Of a stretch of DNA of 64,000 bases, positions 24,028 to 34,562 are shown in pieces. The translations under genes were made by a program, and so were the position numbers. Source of the stretch: Grammothele lineata (taxonomy: Eukaryota > Basidiomycota > Agaricomycetes > Polyporales > Polyporaceae); NCBI GenBank assembly GCA_002150815.3, contig NDFF03000038.1, positions 1-64,000 of the forward strand, given 5' to 3'. Positions within the stretch are counted from its first letter, which is position 1. Each line of letters opens with the position of its first letter. Under the pieces are notes generated by a model. It saw nothing but the letters and a program-made list of their open reading frames with translations, searched no databases and was not told where the DNA came from.

Positions 24028-25476
24028 CTACTTTTTGAGCGCGAGCAAATCCTTCGCGTCGTCGGCGACTAAAACGGAGGCTATCAGCACGGGCACATAC
24101 CCAATACCGGGCGCTACGACATACCATTGAGCAACAACGCCTGAGAATCGAGCATCACGCGATTCTCGGACGCAGCCAGCAGCGTCGCAATGTCCCGGGC
24201 CGCCTCGAGCCTGCGGAGCTGCAAGAAACCCTTGTTCTGGCGCACGGCTTCGCCGATGAGCTCGGCGCTGCGCGCCTCACCCTGCGCCCGCACGATGATA
24301 GACTGCAAGCCGAATCAGAACGTGGTCCGTGAGGGTTAAGATTGGGGGTGAGGAAACCACTGGTACGGACCTGCTTCTCCTGAATCGCCTGGTCGACGAG
24401 GAACGCCGCACGGAGCGCGGTCTGTTGCGCGACCTGAGGAAGGACGAAGACGTAATGAGAATGAGAAGCGCGGTCCCCAACCCCGCCGCCCGCGGCGCGC
24501 AAAGACGCGGGCACGCACCTGTTTTGCCTCGACGGCGTGTGTGAACTCGGGCGAGAAGGCGACGTGCGTGATCGAGACGTCGTCGAGTACGAGATTGAAG
24601 CGTAACGCGCGCCGAGTGAGGTTTTCTCGGACGAGCCGTGACACCTGTGTGAGGGGTGTGGGCGGCGCGCGTGAGGTTCTGGAAGCGAGATGAGCGGTCG
24701 GAGCGCGGGCGCACCTGCTCGCGCTGGGTAATGATTTGGCTGGCGTTGAACTGTGCCACCACGCTCTTGAGGACCTCGTTGACAATGGACGGCAGGACAC
24801 GCTCGTCATAGTCCGTGCCGAGCTCGCGGAAGATGGTTGGCAGCGCCGACACGCTGGGCCGGGAGAGCACACGGCACGTAATGTTGACCATTTGCAGATC
24901 TGGAGGGGGCAAAGCCCCAACCTGAGTCGCGGGAAGACACGGGGAGGCGAGTGCGCACTAACCTTTCGTGCCTGTTAGGGAAGCGATATTCCTGGGCTTC
25001 GCGCGAATATCGAAGACTATGGGTGTCTCGAACCACGGAACCTGTGTGGGGAAAACGTGTCAACAAGCGGGGGTCTCGCGCTCCGGTCGGAGACTTGCCA
25101 TGAGGTGAGTGCCCTCAGGGTAGACGTCTTCCTTGACTCCGTGCAACCTTTCCAATGCGGGGGCCCGGTGAGAACGGGGGCGAGGGTGGGTCTAAGGACC
25201 GAGAGTTCGCTCACCTCGTGTACTTGATGGCACGGTGGCCACCGTCCACTGGATGCATTCACGTACTTGTCAGCAACCTACAGCCTAGCCAAACAGAGGG
25301 CGACGGAGCGCACCGTTGAACAAACTCGCGTTTAACGCGAAACCACCGCCAATGAGAGCGACGAGGAGCCCAGTGCCCGTGAAGAACCCCTTGCCAGGCA
25401 TGCGCGGTCCACCTCCGCCATTGCTCGCCCGCTGCAGCTGCTGCCCAAACTTCCTCCACGCGTCTTGAGGGTTCAT
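24028..25476 (-). CDS. PHB2: Prohibitin-2
   Basis: Nine exons (25476-25314, 25248-25215, 25147-25099, 25041-24963, 24899-24715, 24644-24519, 24433-24371, 24302-24125, 24068-24028) give 305 residues. A hydrophobic N-terminal anchor (about residues 30-53) precedes the PHB domain: [60 protein letters not shown], then the coiled coil [20 protein letters not shown]. The long anchor and the motif wording identify PHB2 rather than PHB1. The two form inner-membrane rings in mitochondria that protect respiratory proteins. The third intron starts with GCAAGT at 25098, not GT. It is divergent from the PQ-loop gene, 299 bases apart. Confidence 0.94.
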
Positions 25477-25775
25477 CAGAAAGAGAGGAAGTCGAGGTCA
25501 ATGAAAGAACGAGGTAGATGACGAGAGCAAGGACGAGAGTAATGGCTGGTAGGGCAGCGTCGACGCTGGGAACGGCGGCAGGACTGACGACACTGAGCCG
25601 GCACCGGCATTTGCCGCCGGCGTCTCCGCGCATGGCCACTGGCCAGGCCCGATCCCGATTTTTGTCTTCCTCCTCTGCGTTCCCCTTTCCTCTCCTTCAG
25701 GGTCATATTCCGTGGGCTGCATCTCAAGCCAGTCACGGAACGCTAGGCCTTTTCACCTCGCGCGCACGCGGCATC

Positions 25776-27086
25776 ATGTTCGTCGATGGCAACCAAGAGC
25801 TAGCCAACTTTGTACGCACACTCAAGCAGCCGGGAGCCAAGGCTTGTTAACCTTTCGTGCCCTGCAGCTCGGCTGGGTCTCCATAGCATGCTGGTGAGCT
25901 TCTATCTCCCCGGCCACACCGCGGAAAACTCTGATAACCATCTGTCCCAGGCTAGTCGTGTATTCCCCGCAAATCATCGAAAACTACCAGCTGCAGTCCG
26001 GCGAAGGGCTGAGCGTGGGCTTTGTCGTAATATGGCTTATCGGCGATTTGTGCAACCTGTCAGGCGCGGTCATGGCCGACCTGCTGCCCACTGTCATTAT
26101 CATAGCCGTCTATGTGAGCCAATCACCCGCCGCGCGTCCGGCATCGACTCGAGAACCCCCCTGCTGAACCTCCCCGCGCGTCCCCCTCGCGCGACGGCCG
26201 CCGCCGAACAGTACTCGTTGTGTGACGCGACGCTCCTCGCGCAGATATACTACTACCGGTGGAAGCGCGCGAGGCAGGGCGCGCCGCTCCTCGTGGCCGA
26301 AGACGCGAGGATGTCCGCGCTCTTCGACGAAGCCAGCCCGCTCCTCCCCGGAGATGGGCGCGCGGAAGAGGCGGCCCCGCGATCGTCTGTGTGGAAGGAG
26401 ACCCTGAAGTTCGCGGCCGCGCTCACGTTCGTCTTCGCGGTCGGGGTCGCGGCGTGGGCGGTGGACAGACACGTCCACAGGGGCCGCCCTCGTTCGAAGC
26501 CGGAGGAGGTGGTAGAGTGGCGAAGCCAGATACTGGGGTGGATCAGTGCAGCCCTGTTCCGTGAGTAGTGTATAGCAGCAGGTTGCGCGGCGCGCGGGAG
26601 CATTCTGGAGCTGACGCGTGCCTCGGACGACATTCGAAGTGGGGGCGCGGATTCCGCAGATTGGTGCGCGGCCTTTAATTAGCGACGGCGCGCAGGCACT
26701 GACGGTCTCGGCTTCACAGTCAAGAATCTGAGCACACGGTGCGAAGGGCTGTCGCCGTTCCTCTTTGTGTATTCCATTTCGGGGAACACGACCTATACGC
26801 TGTCCATCCTCGCGGCGTCTCTGGACCTCAGACATTTGGTGGTGAACGCGCCGTGGATCGCCGGTGCGTGCGTCCGCGGAAAGGAGTTTGAGCGCACCGC
26901 CGTCTAACCTTTTTGTGCAGGGAGCGCGCTGACGGTCTTCCTGGACTTGTTTGTGAGTTTTGGGTGGGTTTGTCGACGCGCGGGGCTGTGCGCTGACGTA
27001 GGGGTGGCTGGCAGGTGCTGTACCAGTTCTTCTACTACCGACGCGAGGACGAACGGAGGGCGCGCGCGCGGGAGGAGTCGGAGTAG
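25776..27086 (+). CDS. PQ-loop repeat transporter (Ypq/PQLC2 type)
   Basis: Eight exons (25776-25811, 25868-25893, 25951-26113, 26212-26560, 26640-26663, 26696-26863, 26921-26952, 27015-27086) give 289 residues. Two PQ motifs are present: VVYSPQIIENYQLQSGEGLS in the first repeat and LGARIPQI in the second. Around them are about seven hydrophobic helices (WLIGDLCNLSGAVM, LLPTVIIIAVYYSLCD, LKFAAALTFVFAVGVAAWAV and others). A soluble loop between the repeats contains a dileucine-like LLPGD stretch. Yeast Ypq1-3 and human PQLC2 export basic amino acids from the vacuole or lysosome, the likely role here. The C-terminus is charged (RREDERRARAREE). Confidence 0.88.
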
Positions 27087-28205
27087 AGAGTGGCTGAGTC
27101 ATTAGGGACAGGATGTGTCGAGTAGGCTGATGGTGTATACGTGCAACGCGGCGGGAATTGACTCTAATGCGCGGTGCGTTCTGATGGGTGGCGGGCAGGG
27201 CGCGGCGGGCGAGGGCGATAAGGGGCGCGGTGGCCGGTGCGCGGTGGTACGGGCTGGTGCGCGTCCGGGGGCGTCGAGTGCTGGGGATGGGCAAGGGGGC
27301 CCGTGCTCGAGGGCGGGAAGGGGCGAAGCGAGCGTCTGAGAGCGTCTGAGAGCGTCTGAGAGCGGGGATGGCTCGCGTCGCGGGCTTGCGGGTGCTTGCG
27401 GTGCCTCGTTGCAGCCCTCGTGTCTGCTCTCCAGCCCTTTCGCAGCCGTCTCCCAGCCCTCGTGTCGGCGCGGGTCTCCTCGTGTCGCGGGCTGCTATTC
27501 GACGTCCCACGTTGCAGGTCACCCACAACTCTTCTCTATGGCTCCTACCGCTCGGCCAGCCATGCACCCAGCCTCGTGTTCTGCCCATCATCCTCCTCCC
27601 GCTTTATCAATGTCACATCGCGTCCCGTCTCATATTTTCTGCCTCCGACCGTCCGTCCTCCTCGTCCCGCCCCCCAGCCCTCCGTCGTCTTCTGCGTGCC
27701 CACGGCGTGCGTCGACCCTCCTCGCTCAGCCCCGCTCGAGCCCCCGTGGTCCAGCCCGGCCCGCCGTCGCCCCCTCCCCGACCGTGTCGCGACAGTTGTC
27801 GCCCGTCGTCTCCCCCGAGTCTCCTCGCCGTCGGTGTCCGCGTTTAGGCTAGCAGAGGTACGTCTCCGTCTCCTCGGTGCACGCTGCCGTGGAGAACGTT
27901 TCGTTCAAATTGCTGTTTCAGCCCCCACGCACGCGCCTACCCTCCCCGCGCCTACGCTCGCACAAAAGAGACTGCACGCCCCTTTGCGATTTGCGCTCGG
28001 CCCTCGCGAACACCCTCGACGCGCCCTGCACGCCATACCCAGCTAGTTGCATCTCCCAGTGGACGGGCCCGCGCGTGGCGACAGCCGTGCCATTTCCTCG
28101 GGCACCGGAGCTCACTCGATTGTCCCGGACGCGCCTCGTACGCCCCCTCTCCCTTTTTGGTCTCCGAGCGGGACGCGATCGTAGCCGGCCTCGCCCAGCT
28201 TTAAC
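27087..28205. other. Long pyrimidine-rich 5' flank of the F-box gene
   Basis: From about 27400 to 28200 the plus strand is strongly C/T-rich, as in long fungal 5' leaders or promoters. Open frames here are low-complexity Ser/Pro/Arg artefacts. A 10-base tandem repeat is listed separately. Confidence 0.5.
27331..27364. repeat. Tandem repeat, 3.4 copies of AGCGTCTGAG
   Basis: Perfect 10-base units AGCGTCTGAG at 27331, 27341 and 27351, then AGCG. Confidence 0.95.
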
Positions 28206-30294
28206 ATGCACCGCACCCCCGTCCTCCAACCCGCACCCCGTCTCCATCCCTCTGCCATGGCGTACGCGACACTCGAGCAGCCTCTCGCGCGCGCCACAAC
28301 CACCATGTCCTGGACGTCCGAGTACTCCGAGCCTCCGCCCTACGACCAGTATCCCGACGCGGCGACACTCATGGCCGCCGCGTATGACAAGCCCGTGTCC
28401 TCTCGTCGCCCGCCAGACCCCGCGCCACCAGTGGCGAGTTCGTCCCGCGCGCCCGCACCCTGGATGTCCAGCCCCCGGAGATCAACCGCAAACCTGTCGA
28501 TCCCGCGTTTACGAGAAGCAATCCATTCGCTCGAATCCAAGATGGCGACCCTTCTCAACGAGCGCGACATGCTCGAGTCCCGGCTGGAGCAGGCGGTCCG
28601 CATGCAGTCGCCCGTCCAGCGCGTCCCGAACGACCTCCTCGCCTCGATATTCTCAATAGCCGTCTTTGACAGGGACGACGAAGATTCGATCACCCTGGCG
28701 AACCTTATGCTCGTGTGCCGTTATTGGCACGACGTGGCCGTCAACTCCCCCATGCTTTGGACGCGTGTCGTGATGGGCACCCACCACTCGACGGACCGGG
28801 CAATCCTCAAGCTCGATCGGTCGCGGACCGCGCCTGTGCACATCTGCCTCGACTTCAGTCCGCGTATGGAACACGGCACGGTCTCCACGGAGAGCATCGT
28901 CACCGCGATGGACCTCGTCCGCCCCGCGATATGGCGCTGGCGGACCTTCCATCTCATCGTACCCAGCCGGCCACAGGCACATGCGGCGCTGAGCCGCTGC
29001 AAGGAGCAGGCGCCCCAGCTCGAGGTGCTGTCCGTTCGCGTTTCGCACTCGATGCAAGAAGACCACTATTCGAAGGCGCCCCTCCCCCTGTTCGAGCGCA
29101 ACACGCCGCGGCTCCGGGCCTCGTCCTTCACGTCCTTCAATTTCAACTGGGACCTCGCGCTGCTCAGCAACCTGCGCGTGCTGAAGCTGGGCGGGTATTG
29201 GAACGGCTTCTCGCCCTCGGTCGACGTCATGCTCAAGACCCTGCGCGCGTGCCCGCACCTCGAGGAGCTCGTCCTGCGGAACATGTCCGACGTCGACCCC
29301 GAGACGTGCGCGTCCTCGCACGCGTCGGACACCGTCGACCAGGAGGACTACGTCCTCGCGCGCGTCTCGGACACGCGCCCGATCCCGCTCCCGCGCCTCC
29401 GCAAGGCGTCGTTCTACTACTCGGGCAACCTCCGCACGCGCACGGTGCTCAGCCTGCTCTCGTTCCCCGCGCTCGAGCACGTCGAGCTGTGCTACCTCGA
29501 CAACGTCTCCCCGATGCTCGAGGCGCTCCGCAGGCAGTCGCTCACGGTCCTCCCGCTCAGGCACCTCCGGATCGAGTCGTGCTTCATCAACGAGCTCCGG
29601 TTCGCACGGCTCCTCCCCCGCCTCTCGGCCCTCACCGCCCTGGAGCTCGTCGACGTCGAGGACGTGACGTCGAACCTGATGCGGGTGAGCCTCGTTCTTC
29701 CCTCTTCCGCCTTCTGTGACGAGGATCGCGCAGCTGACCGATCTCCCCGTGCGCTAGAACTTCGCCACGCCCCCGGTGTCGCAAACGTGGGTGTGCCCGA
29801 AACTGACGAGCTTGTCCGTAGAAGGTTGTACGTCGCTGGATTGGGAGACGCTTCGCTCGATCGTCGAGTCTCGCCTGCCTCCACATTCGCGCGCGTTCCC
29901 TCGCCAACCGCCTCCGCCTCCAGCACATCCCCACCCTCCTACCTCGTCGTCGTCATCGTCCTCCGCGTCCGCGGCGGCAGCAGCAGCGTCACTCATGTCC
30001 GTCTCCAGCGCAAGCGCGTCGAGCCATCACCGCCCCGCCGGTGCCTCGTCATCGTCATCCTCGTCCTCAGCATCCGCATTCGCCGCCAGCGCGCACATCC
30101 TCGCCCGACAGCCCGCCGCGCCCGTACTCTCCTCCGCGTCGCAGGCGATGGGGCGGCCCGTGCGCCTCGCGTCCGTCGACCTCACGCGCTGCCACCAGAT
30201 CAGCAAGGAGATGGTGCAGTGGCTGCGGATGTACGTCGCCGAGGTGCGCTGCGAGACCGTCAAGAGCGTTTGGGGCGAGCCGTCGCTGTCGTGA
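28206..30294 (+). CDS. F-box-like protein with N-terminal coiled coil
   Basis: Two exons (28206-29684, 29758-30294) give 671 residues; ATGs at 28257 and 28305 are possible alternative starts. The layout is the common agaricomycete one. A disordered N-terminus is followed by a coiled coil around residues 100-138 (LREAIHSLESKMATLLNERD), then the F-box-like RVPNDLLASIFSIAVF with LANLMLVCRYWHDVAVNSPMLW. Leucine-rich segments follow (LRVLKLGGYW, LEELVLRNM, LEHVELCYL, LRHLRIESC). A Ser/Ala/His-rich low-complexity insert near 560-630 splits off a last repeat-like part, LASVDLTRCHQIS. The likely role is substrate receptor for an SCF ubiquitin ligase; the target is unknown. Confidence 0.83.
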
Positions 30295-30966
30295 CCTCCT
30301 TGCCCCTTCTCCCTTCCCTCTTCCCTTGTCCTCCCCCTCACCCTGTCCCTCCGACTCGCCCGAGTCACCGCCGATTAACGTTACTGTGAAATATGGCGTC
30401 CCCCTCCGCAAGCTTTAGACTCTGGTTCTTGGATACCCCCACCCACCGACCCCCCCCACCCCACCGCGCGCAGGAGGACGGAAGGAAGCGTGGCCGCCGC
30501 GGCCGGCGGCGGCCGGAATGTAAGTTAAGGAGGCGTATGTCTATCTTGGTTATCGCCGTCGCGGATCGTGTTTGCCGCCGCCTCCCGAGATCGCGCGCGC
30601 GGACGCGGGCACAGACGCAGACGCGTTCCACGCGGCTATGCCAATAGTAATATAATGTATCTATACTTCCACACTGTCCAGCAATGAGATCTGAGAACCC
30701 GGGACGCGCGACGCGCCCGCGTACGTACAACACGGATTGCTAGAAACACATGCGAGCTCCGCGAGGGGAACGTGGTGCGGCACGCGCCGCAGTGCTAGTT
30801 CTGCGCGCGCGGGAGAGGAGGGGCACGAGGCGGCGGTTGGCGGCGGATGTCGATGGGCTGTGACACTGACAGGCACGGCGAGCAGACGTCGAAGTCGAAC
30901 GACATCCATCGACAATAAGCTAAGCCCCGTCGCTCGGGTCGGTCCTCGGACGAGGTCGGCCGTCGG
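30295..30966. other. Intergenic between convergent genes
   Basis: 3' flanks of the F-box gene (+) and the SIKE-like gene (-). Nothing else is seen. Confidence 0.5.
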
Positions 30967-32390
30967 CTACCCGACGCGCGCGCCCCCCACCGGGGGCTTC
31001 TTGTACGTCCCGAACGGACCGACCGAGCCTGGGGGTCCTCCGAGCAGCCGTTGTTGCTGCGGCCGGGGGAGCGTGGCGAAGGACGGGTGCTCGTCCGCGA
31101 TGTGGCCCTCGCCGGCGCCCATGCCCCCGTGCGGCTCGAGGGCGGGGCCGAGGGCTGGGGCGGAGGACGAGGAGGTGGATGTGGGGCCCTCTGGGAGCGG
31201 TGGGGGGCGGAGGAGGCCGTTGGCGAGCGCGAGGAGCTCTTGGTGCTCGCGCTCGAGCCGGGCGAGCTCGCACTCGCGTTCGAGGGCCCACTCTGCGGCA
31301 GCGAGGCGTTTTTCGGGGTCGTCTTCCTCTTCAAGGAGGCGGTCGATGTCGATGTCCGGCTCGTCCTTGTCCTCGCCCTCGTCGTCCTGCGCCTGTGACC
31401 CGGCCTCTGACTCCGACTCTCCGTCCGTGCTCTCCTTGCCCTCCTCCACCTTCTCCTCGCTCCCCTCTCCATGTTCCTCCCCGTTCACGTGCTCCTGCCG
31501 ATGTTCTGACGTCGATGCCTCCGCGGAGGATGTGTCTCGTGTCCGGATACCGTGTTCCAGGGCATGCTGTTGTGCCAAGTACTCCTCGTACGCGCGGACG
31601 TCCTCGCCGCCGAGGCGGCGCATGACGGCCCGCAGCATGCGGCCCGCCCGTGCGAGGCTCTCCGACCGGGCGTTGTTGATCGTGAGTGTTTCCTCGAGGG
31701 CCTCCGTCTCGCGCTGGATGAGGACGCTTTCGTATTGGCGCATCAGGGCGAGCTCGCGTTGTTGCACTTCGTGCTGCACGTGGGTCGGTCAGTCAAAGGT
31801 GAATCAATAATGGCCATTGTACTGAGGGATAAAGAATGATACGGGCGAGGTGTGGGGGACGTACCGCTCGTGTGCGGAACGTTGCCATCACGTTCTCGAG
31901 TGTCTGTTCGTATTCGCGGATGAGAGCACTGAGTTGTCGGTTGTCGTTGAGGAGCGTCATGTTCTCTGCGGACATGGCGGCGTTCATGCGTTCCAGCTCG
32001 GTATCATACAACTCTGTCCCGGGGTTCATACATGGTCATGAGAGTTCGTACAAATGAGTGGGCACCTTTTGATTTGTCCAAGTTAAATCTGCAGGCCATA
32101 GTCAGCGACATGCCTCATTCATATGGCTACGCCGCACGGTATGAGCGAGAGTACAGAACGCACCTCCGTAGAACAAAGCCCGTTTGTGAATGTATTGCTT
32201 GAGCCTACATACCAGCTAAGTTTCCTTACGGTACTGCAAAATTCGCAGCCTAACCAACCTTTGTTCCGTCGGCTAAGGCGTGGAGGTTAACGGCAGAGGA
32301 GCGGTTCTGGCTGAGCTGCTCAGACACTTCGTTGAGCAAGCCCCAGACGCGGACCATATCGGGGTCGCCAGCGGGATCCATTATAGCCAT
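30967..32390 (-). CDS. SIKE/FGFR1OP2/SCI1-like coiled-coil protein (STRIPAK subunit)
   Basis: Five exons (32390-32259, 32204-32164, 32088-32066, 32013-31865, 31773-30967) give 383 residues. The N-terminal half carries the family signature: VWGLLNEVSEQLSQNR, AVNLHALA, then AIHSQTGFVLRRFNLDKS, then a long coiled coil (NMTLLNDNRQLSALIREYEQ, VQQRELALMRQYESVL). Animal SIKE/FGFR1OP2 and the fungal SCI1 protein are subunits of the striatin-phosphatase-kinase complex, which in fungi controls hyphal fusion and fruiting. The C-terminal half is an acidic, Ser-rich and then Pro-rich tail not found in the short animal proteins. A second in-frame ATG lies at 32381. It is divergent from the G-patch gene. 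Confidence 0.82.
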
Positions 32391-32626
32391 TCCACGGGGA
32401 GGAGTACAAAGCTAAGAGAGCGAAACGAGGGCAAGGGGTATCGTGCAGGAGGGCTGTTGCTACCCGCAGAAGGTCGAAGTTGTCGAAGCTGGCCGTTGCC
32501 CACACGCGCTGTGGCACGTCCAGGGAGCGCCTGTGTACACCACGTGATATGAATCATCCTCACCTCGAGTGTTTTGGACAAACGCTCTTTGTCTTTGACC
32601 GTCACTATCTGACCTTCCTCTCTTCT

Positions 32627-33787
32627 ATGGCCACCGTCACATACTATATATACTCGCACTATAATCCTCAGAAACCTAAAGATGATGAAGAGTTTCTCCA
32701 GGAGCACACAGAGGAGGACGAGCAGGACCCATGGATCACCGAGTCGACATTTGGAGCGAGCCGTCGCGTCAAGAATGCCCCTCGATTCGTTCCTGCTACA
32801 GTCTCCTACGACGAGATTAACAACATGATCGGCGGTGCGTCGTCGTCAATACTACCGGAGCAGGAGGTCCCTCCTTCAGCGGAAGTCAGTAGCTGGTACA
32901 AGTCCTTACCCCGCTCGTCCAGCGCCCCTGTTATCGGCCCACAGACATCTCCCTCCGGCGCATCGCCTTCCCTTGAATCAAACCCGTCGGTTGCGGATGC
33001 ACCCGCACCGGCCGCTCCGGCAGTCCAGAGAGTGAAGAACAACTGGTTCTCCAGCACTACTATTCACTCAGAACCATCCTCTTCCCGAGTCACCCCCGCC
33101 CCTACCCTTGCCGACATTCTGTCCCGGGAGCCACCACCGGAGCGCAAGGAACAGCCTTTTGTACCACCTGTCTTCCTTCATATCGGCCCTTCAAACAGAG
33201 GTTTCGCCATGCTCCAGCAAAGCGGATGGAGTGAAGGCGAGGCCTTAGGTGCCGGTGCTGCTCGGCGGACGCTTAGTCAAAAGGCACGGGAGAAACAGCC
33301 CGCGAAGACAATTTTGGACGACCGCGAACTCTCCGTAAAAATGGAAGAGCGGGAAATTGCGGTTGGCGAAGACGACGATGTGCGCGAGGTGCGCCGAATA
33401 GAAGTCGTAGATCTCACCCTCTCCGATTCCGACGGCGAAGACGAAGACGACGAGTCCAGCATGCGGATTAGCTCGACCCCGGATGAGTCGGAAATTTTGT
33501 CTTCTGTCCCCACACACAACCCCACCGCACTTCTCACTCCCATCGCCACTGTACTAAAGTCCGACCGCCTCGGGATTGGGCTGAAGGCGAAGACCCACGG
33601 GCCGTTCAAGGAATCCAAGAAGCGGGTCACTCACAACCAAGCCGCGCTCGCCGCGCACGTTCGGGCAAACGAGGAAATGCGCTTGCGCAAAGCCATCCTC
33701 GGACGGGGTACCAAGTCGTTCGCGCGGATAGCGAAAACCGAAGCGGAGAGTCGAAAGCGGCTCCTTGCTAGCCTGAACGCCGACTAG
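32627..33787 (+). CDS. G-patch protein with split G-patch and SUMO-interaction-like motif
   Basis: A single exon of 386 residues from the ATG at 32627 (a further in-frame ATG lies at 32549). Residues about 184-205 read IGPSNRGFAMLQQSGWSEGE, the first half of a G-patch. The second half, LLTPIATVLKSDRLGIGLKAK, comes about 97 residues later (about 302-324). The insert contains VVDLTLSDSDGEDEDDE, a hydrophobic core plus acidic/Ser tail like a SUMO-interaction motif. The C-terminus is basic and helical (RLRKAILGRGTKSF). G-patch proteins activate DEAH helicases in splicing or ribosome biogenesis; which helicase is unknown. It shares a 236-base divergent promoter with the SIKE-like gene. Confidence 0.75.
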   Translation: MATVTYYIYSHYNPQKPKDDEEFLQEHTEEDEQDPWITESTFGASRRVKNAPRFVPATVSYDEINNMIGGASSSILPEQEVPPSAEVSSWYKSLPRSSSAPVIGPQTSPSGASPSLESNPSVADAPAPAAPAVQRVKNNWFSSTTIHSEPSSSRVTPAPTLADILSREPPPERKEQPFVPPVFLHIGPSNRGFAMLQQSGWSEGEALGAGAARRTLSQKAREKQPAKTILDDRELSVKMEEREIAVGEDDDVREVRRIEVVDLTLSDSDGEDEDDESSMRISSTPDESEILSSVPTHNPTALLTPIATVLKSDRLGIGLKAKTHGPFKESKKRVTHNQAALAAHVRANEEMRLRKAILGRGTKSFARIAKTEAESRKRLLASLNAD

Positions 33788-34562
33788 ATGGTGCAAGTTG
33801 AAGTAGGTTGAAATTCGTCCTCGGGTCGCCGCGGCGCGAGCGCTACCATGCATCCCGTCTGTTTAGGTTTATCTTCTGCCGACAGTACGACAACCTGCCC
33901 GCGATCTTCGAGTGCGCAATCGTGTCGCATTGAGCTCGCGTCCGGGCGGTAGCCGTTTGTTGGCACGCACCCGTCGCAATGCTGGGGGTCTCGCCTTCGG
34001 CCGTAGCCCAGGTGACGTCGCGTAGTGCCGGATTTTACGTCCTTTGCCGCGACTGGAGAGGAGGATGCTCGCGCGCGCGATCCTCATGCCGACCGAGCGC
34101 ACCCGCGCTCGTTCCTCCCAGGACATATCTCAGGCCCGGTGATAGATTGTGTGGACTCCTGTGTGGTTTGAGTCCGGAGTACACGTAGAACCTTAGAAGT
34201 AGATCTGTACCTTGGACTGTTAGGGGCCGTATGAATTCATCTAGCAGAGGTTCCCGGAATCATTCACGGAGAGTTCTGATGCGCGAATCAACGGCATCGC
34301 AAAATGAAGCGGAGAGCCGGTCTTGGATGGGGAAGGATGGCGACGCCTCTCGATGGGCCGTTCCGCCTCGGGAGCTTCTGCGGGCGCCTGTTGGGGGAGT
34401 ACTAGATCTTGACCAATCCTCCCGTCAGCACTCTTCTCCCCTCTCCATCTTCACCCCTGCCTTCCGCGCGCAAAGCAGGCTTTGCATCTTTCCGATACCC
34501 AGCACACCCCGAGCCGCACCCATCGACACCGACGCCAACACCCCCGCGCGCCGCCGCCCAGG
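33788..34562. other. Intergenic, promoter of the AGC kinase
   Basis: A pyrimidine-rich stretch runs up to the ATG at 34563. No gene is seen. Confidence 0.5.

Noticed and set aside
26110..27591. 493-residue open frame on the minus strand
   Set aside because: It is the shadow of the PQ-loop gene; the plus-strand exons spell a complete transporter family.
27396..28200. Several overlapping 150-260 residue open frames on the plus strand
   Set aside because: They are Ser/Pro/Arg low-complexity readings of a C/T-rich leader in all three frames and resemble no family.
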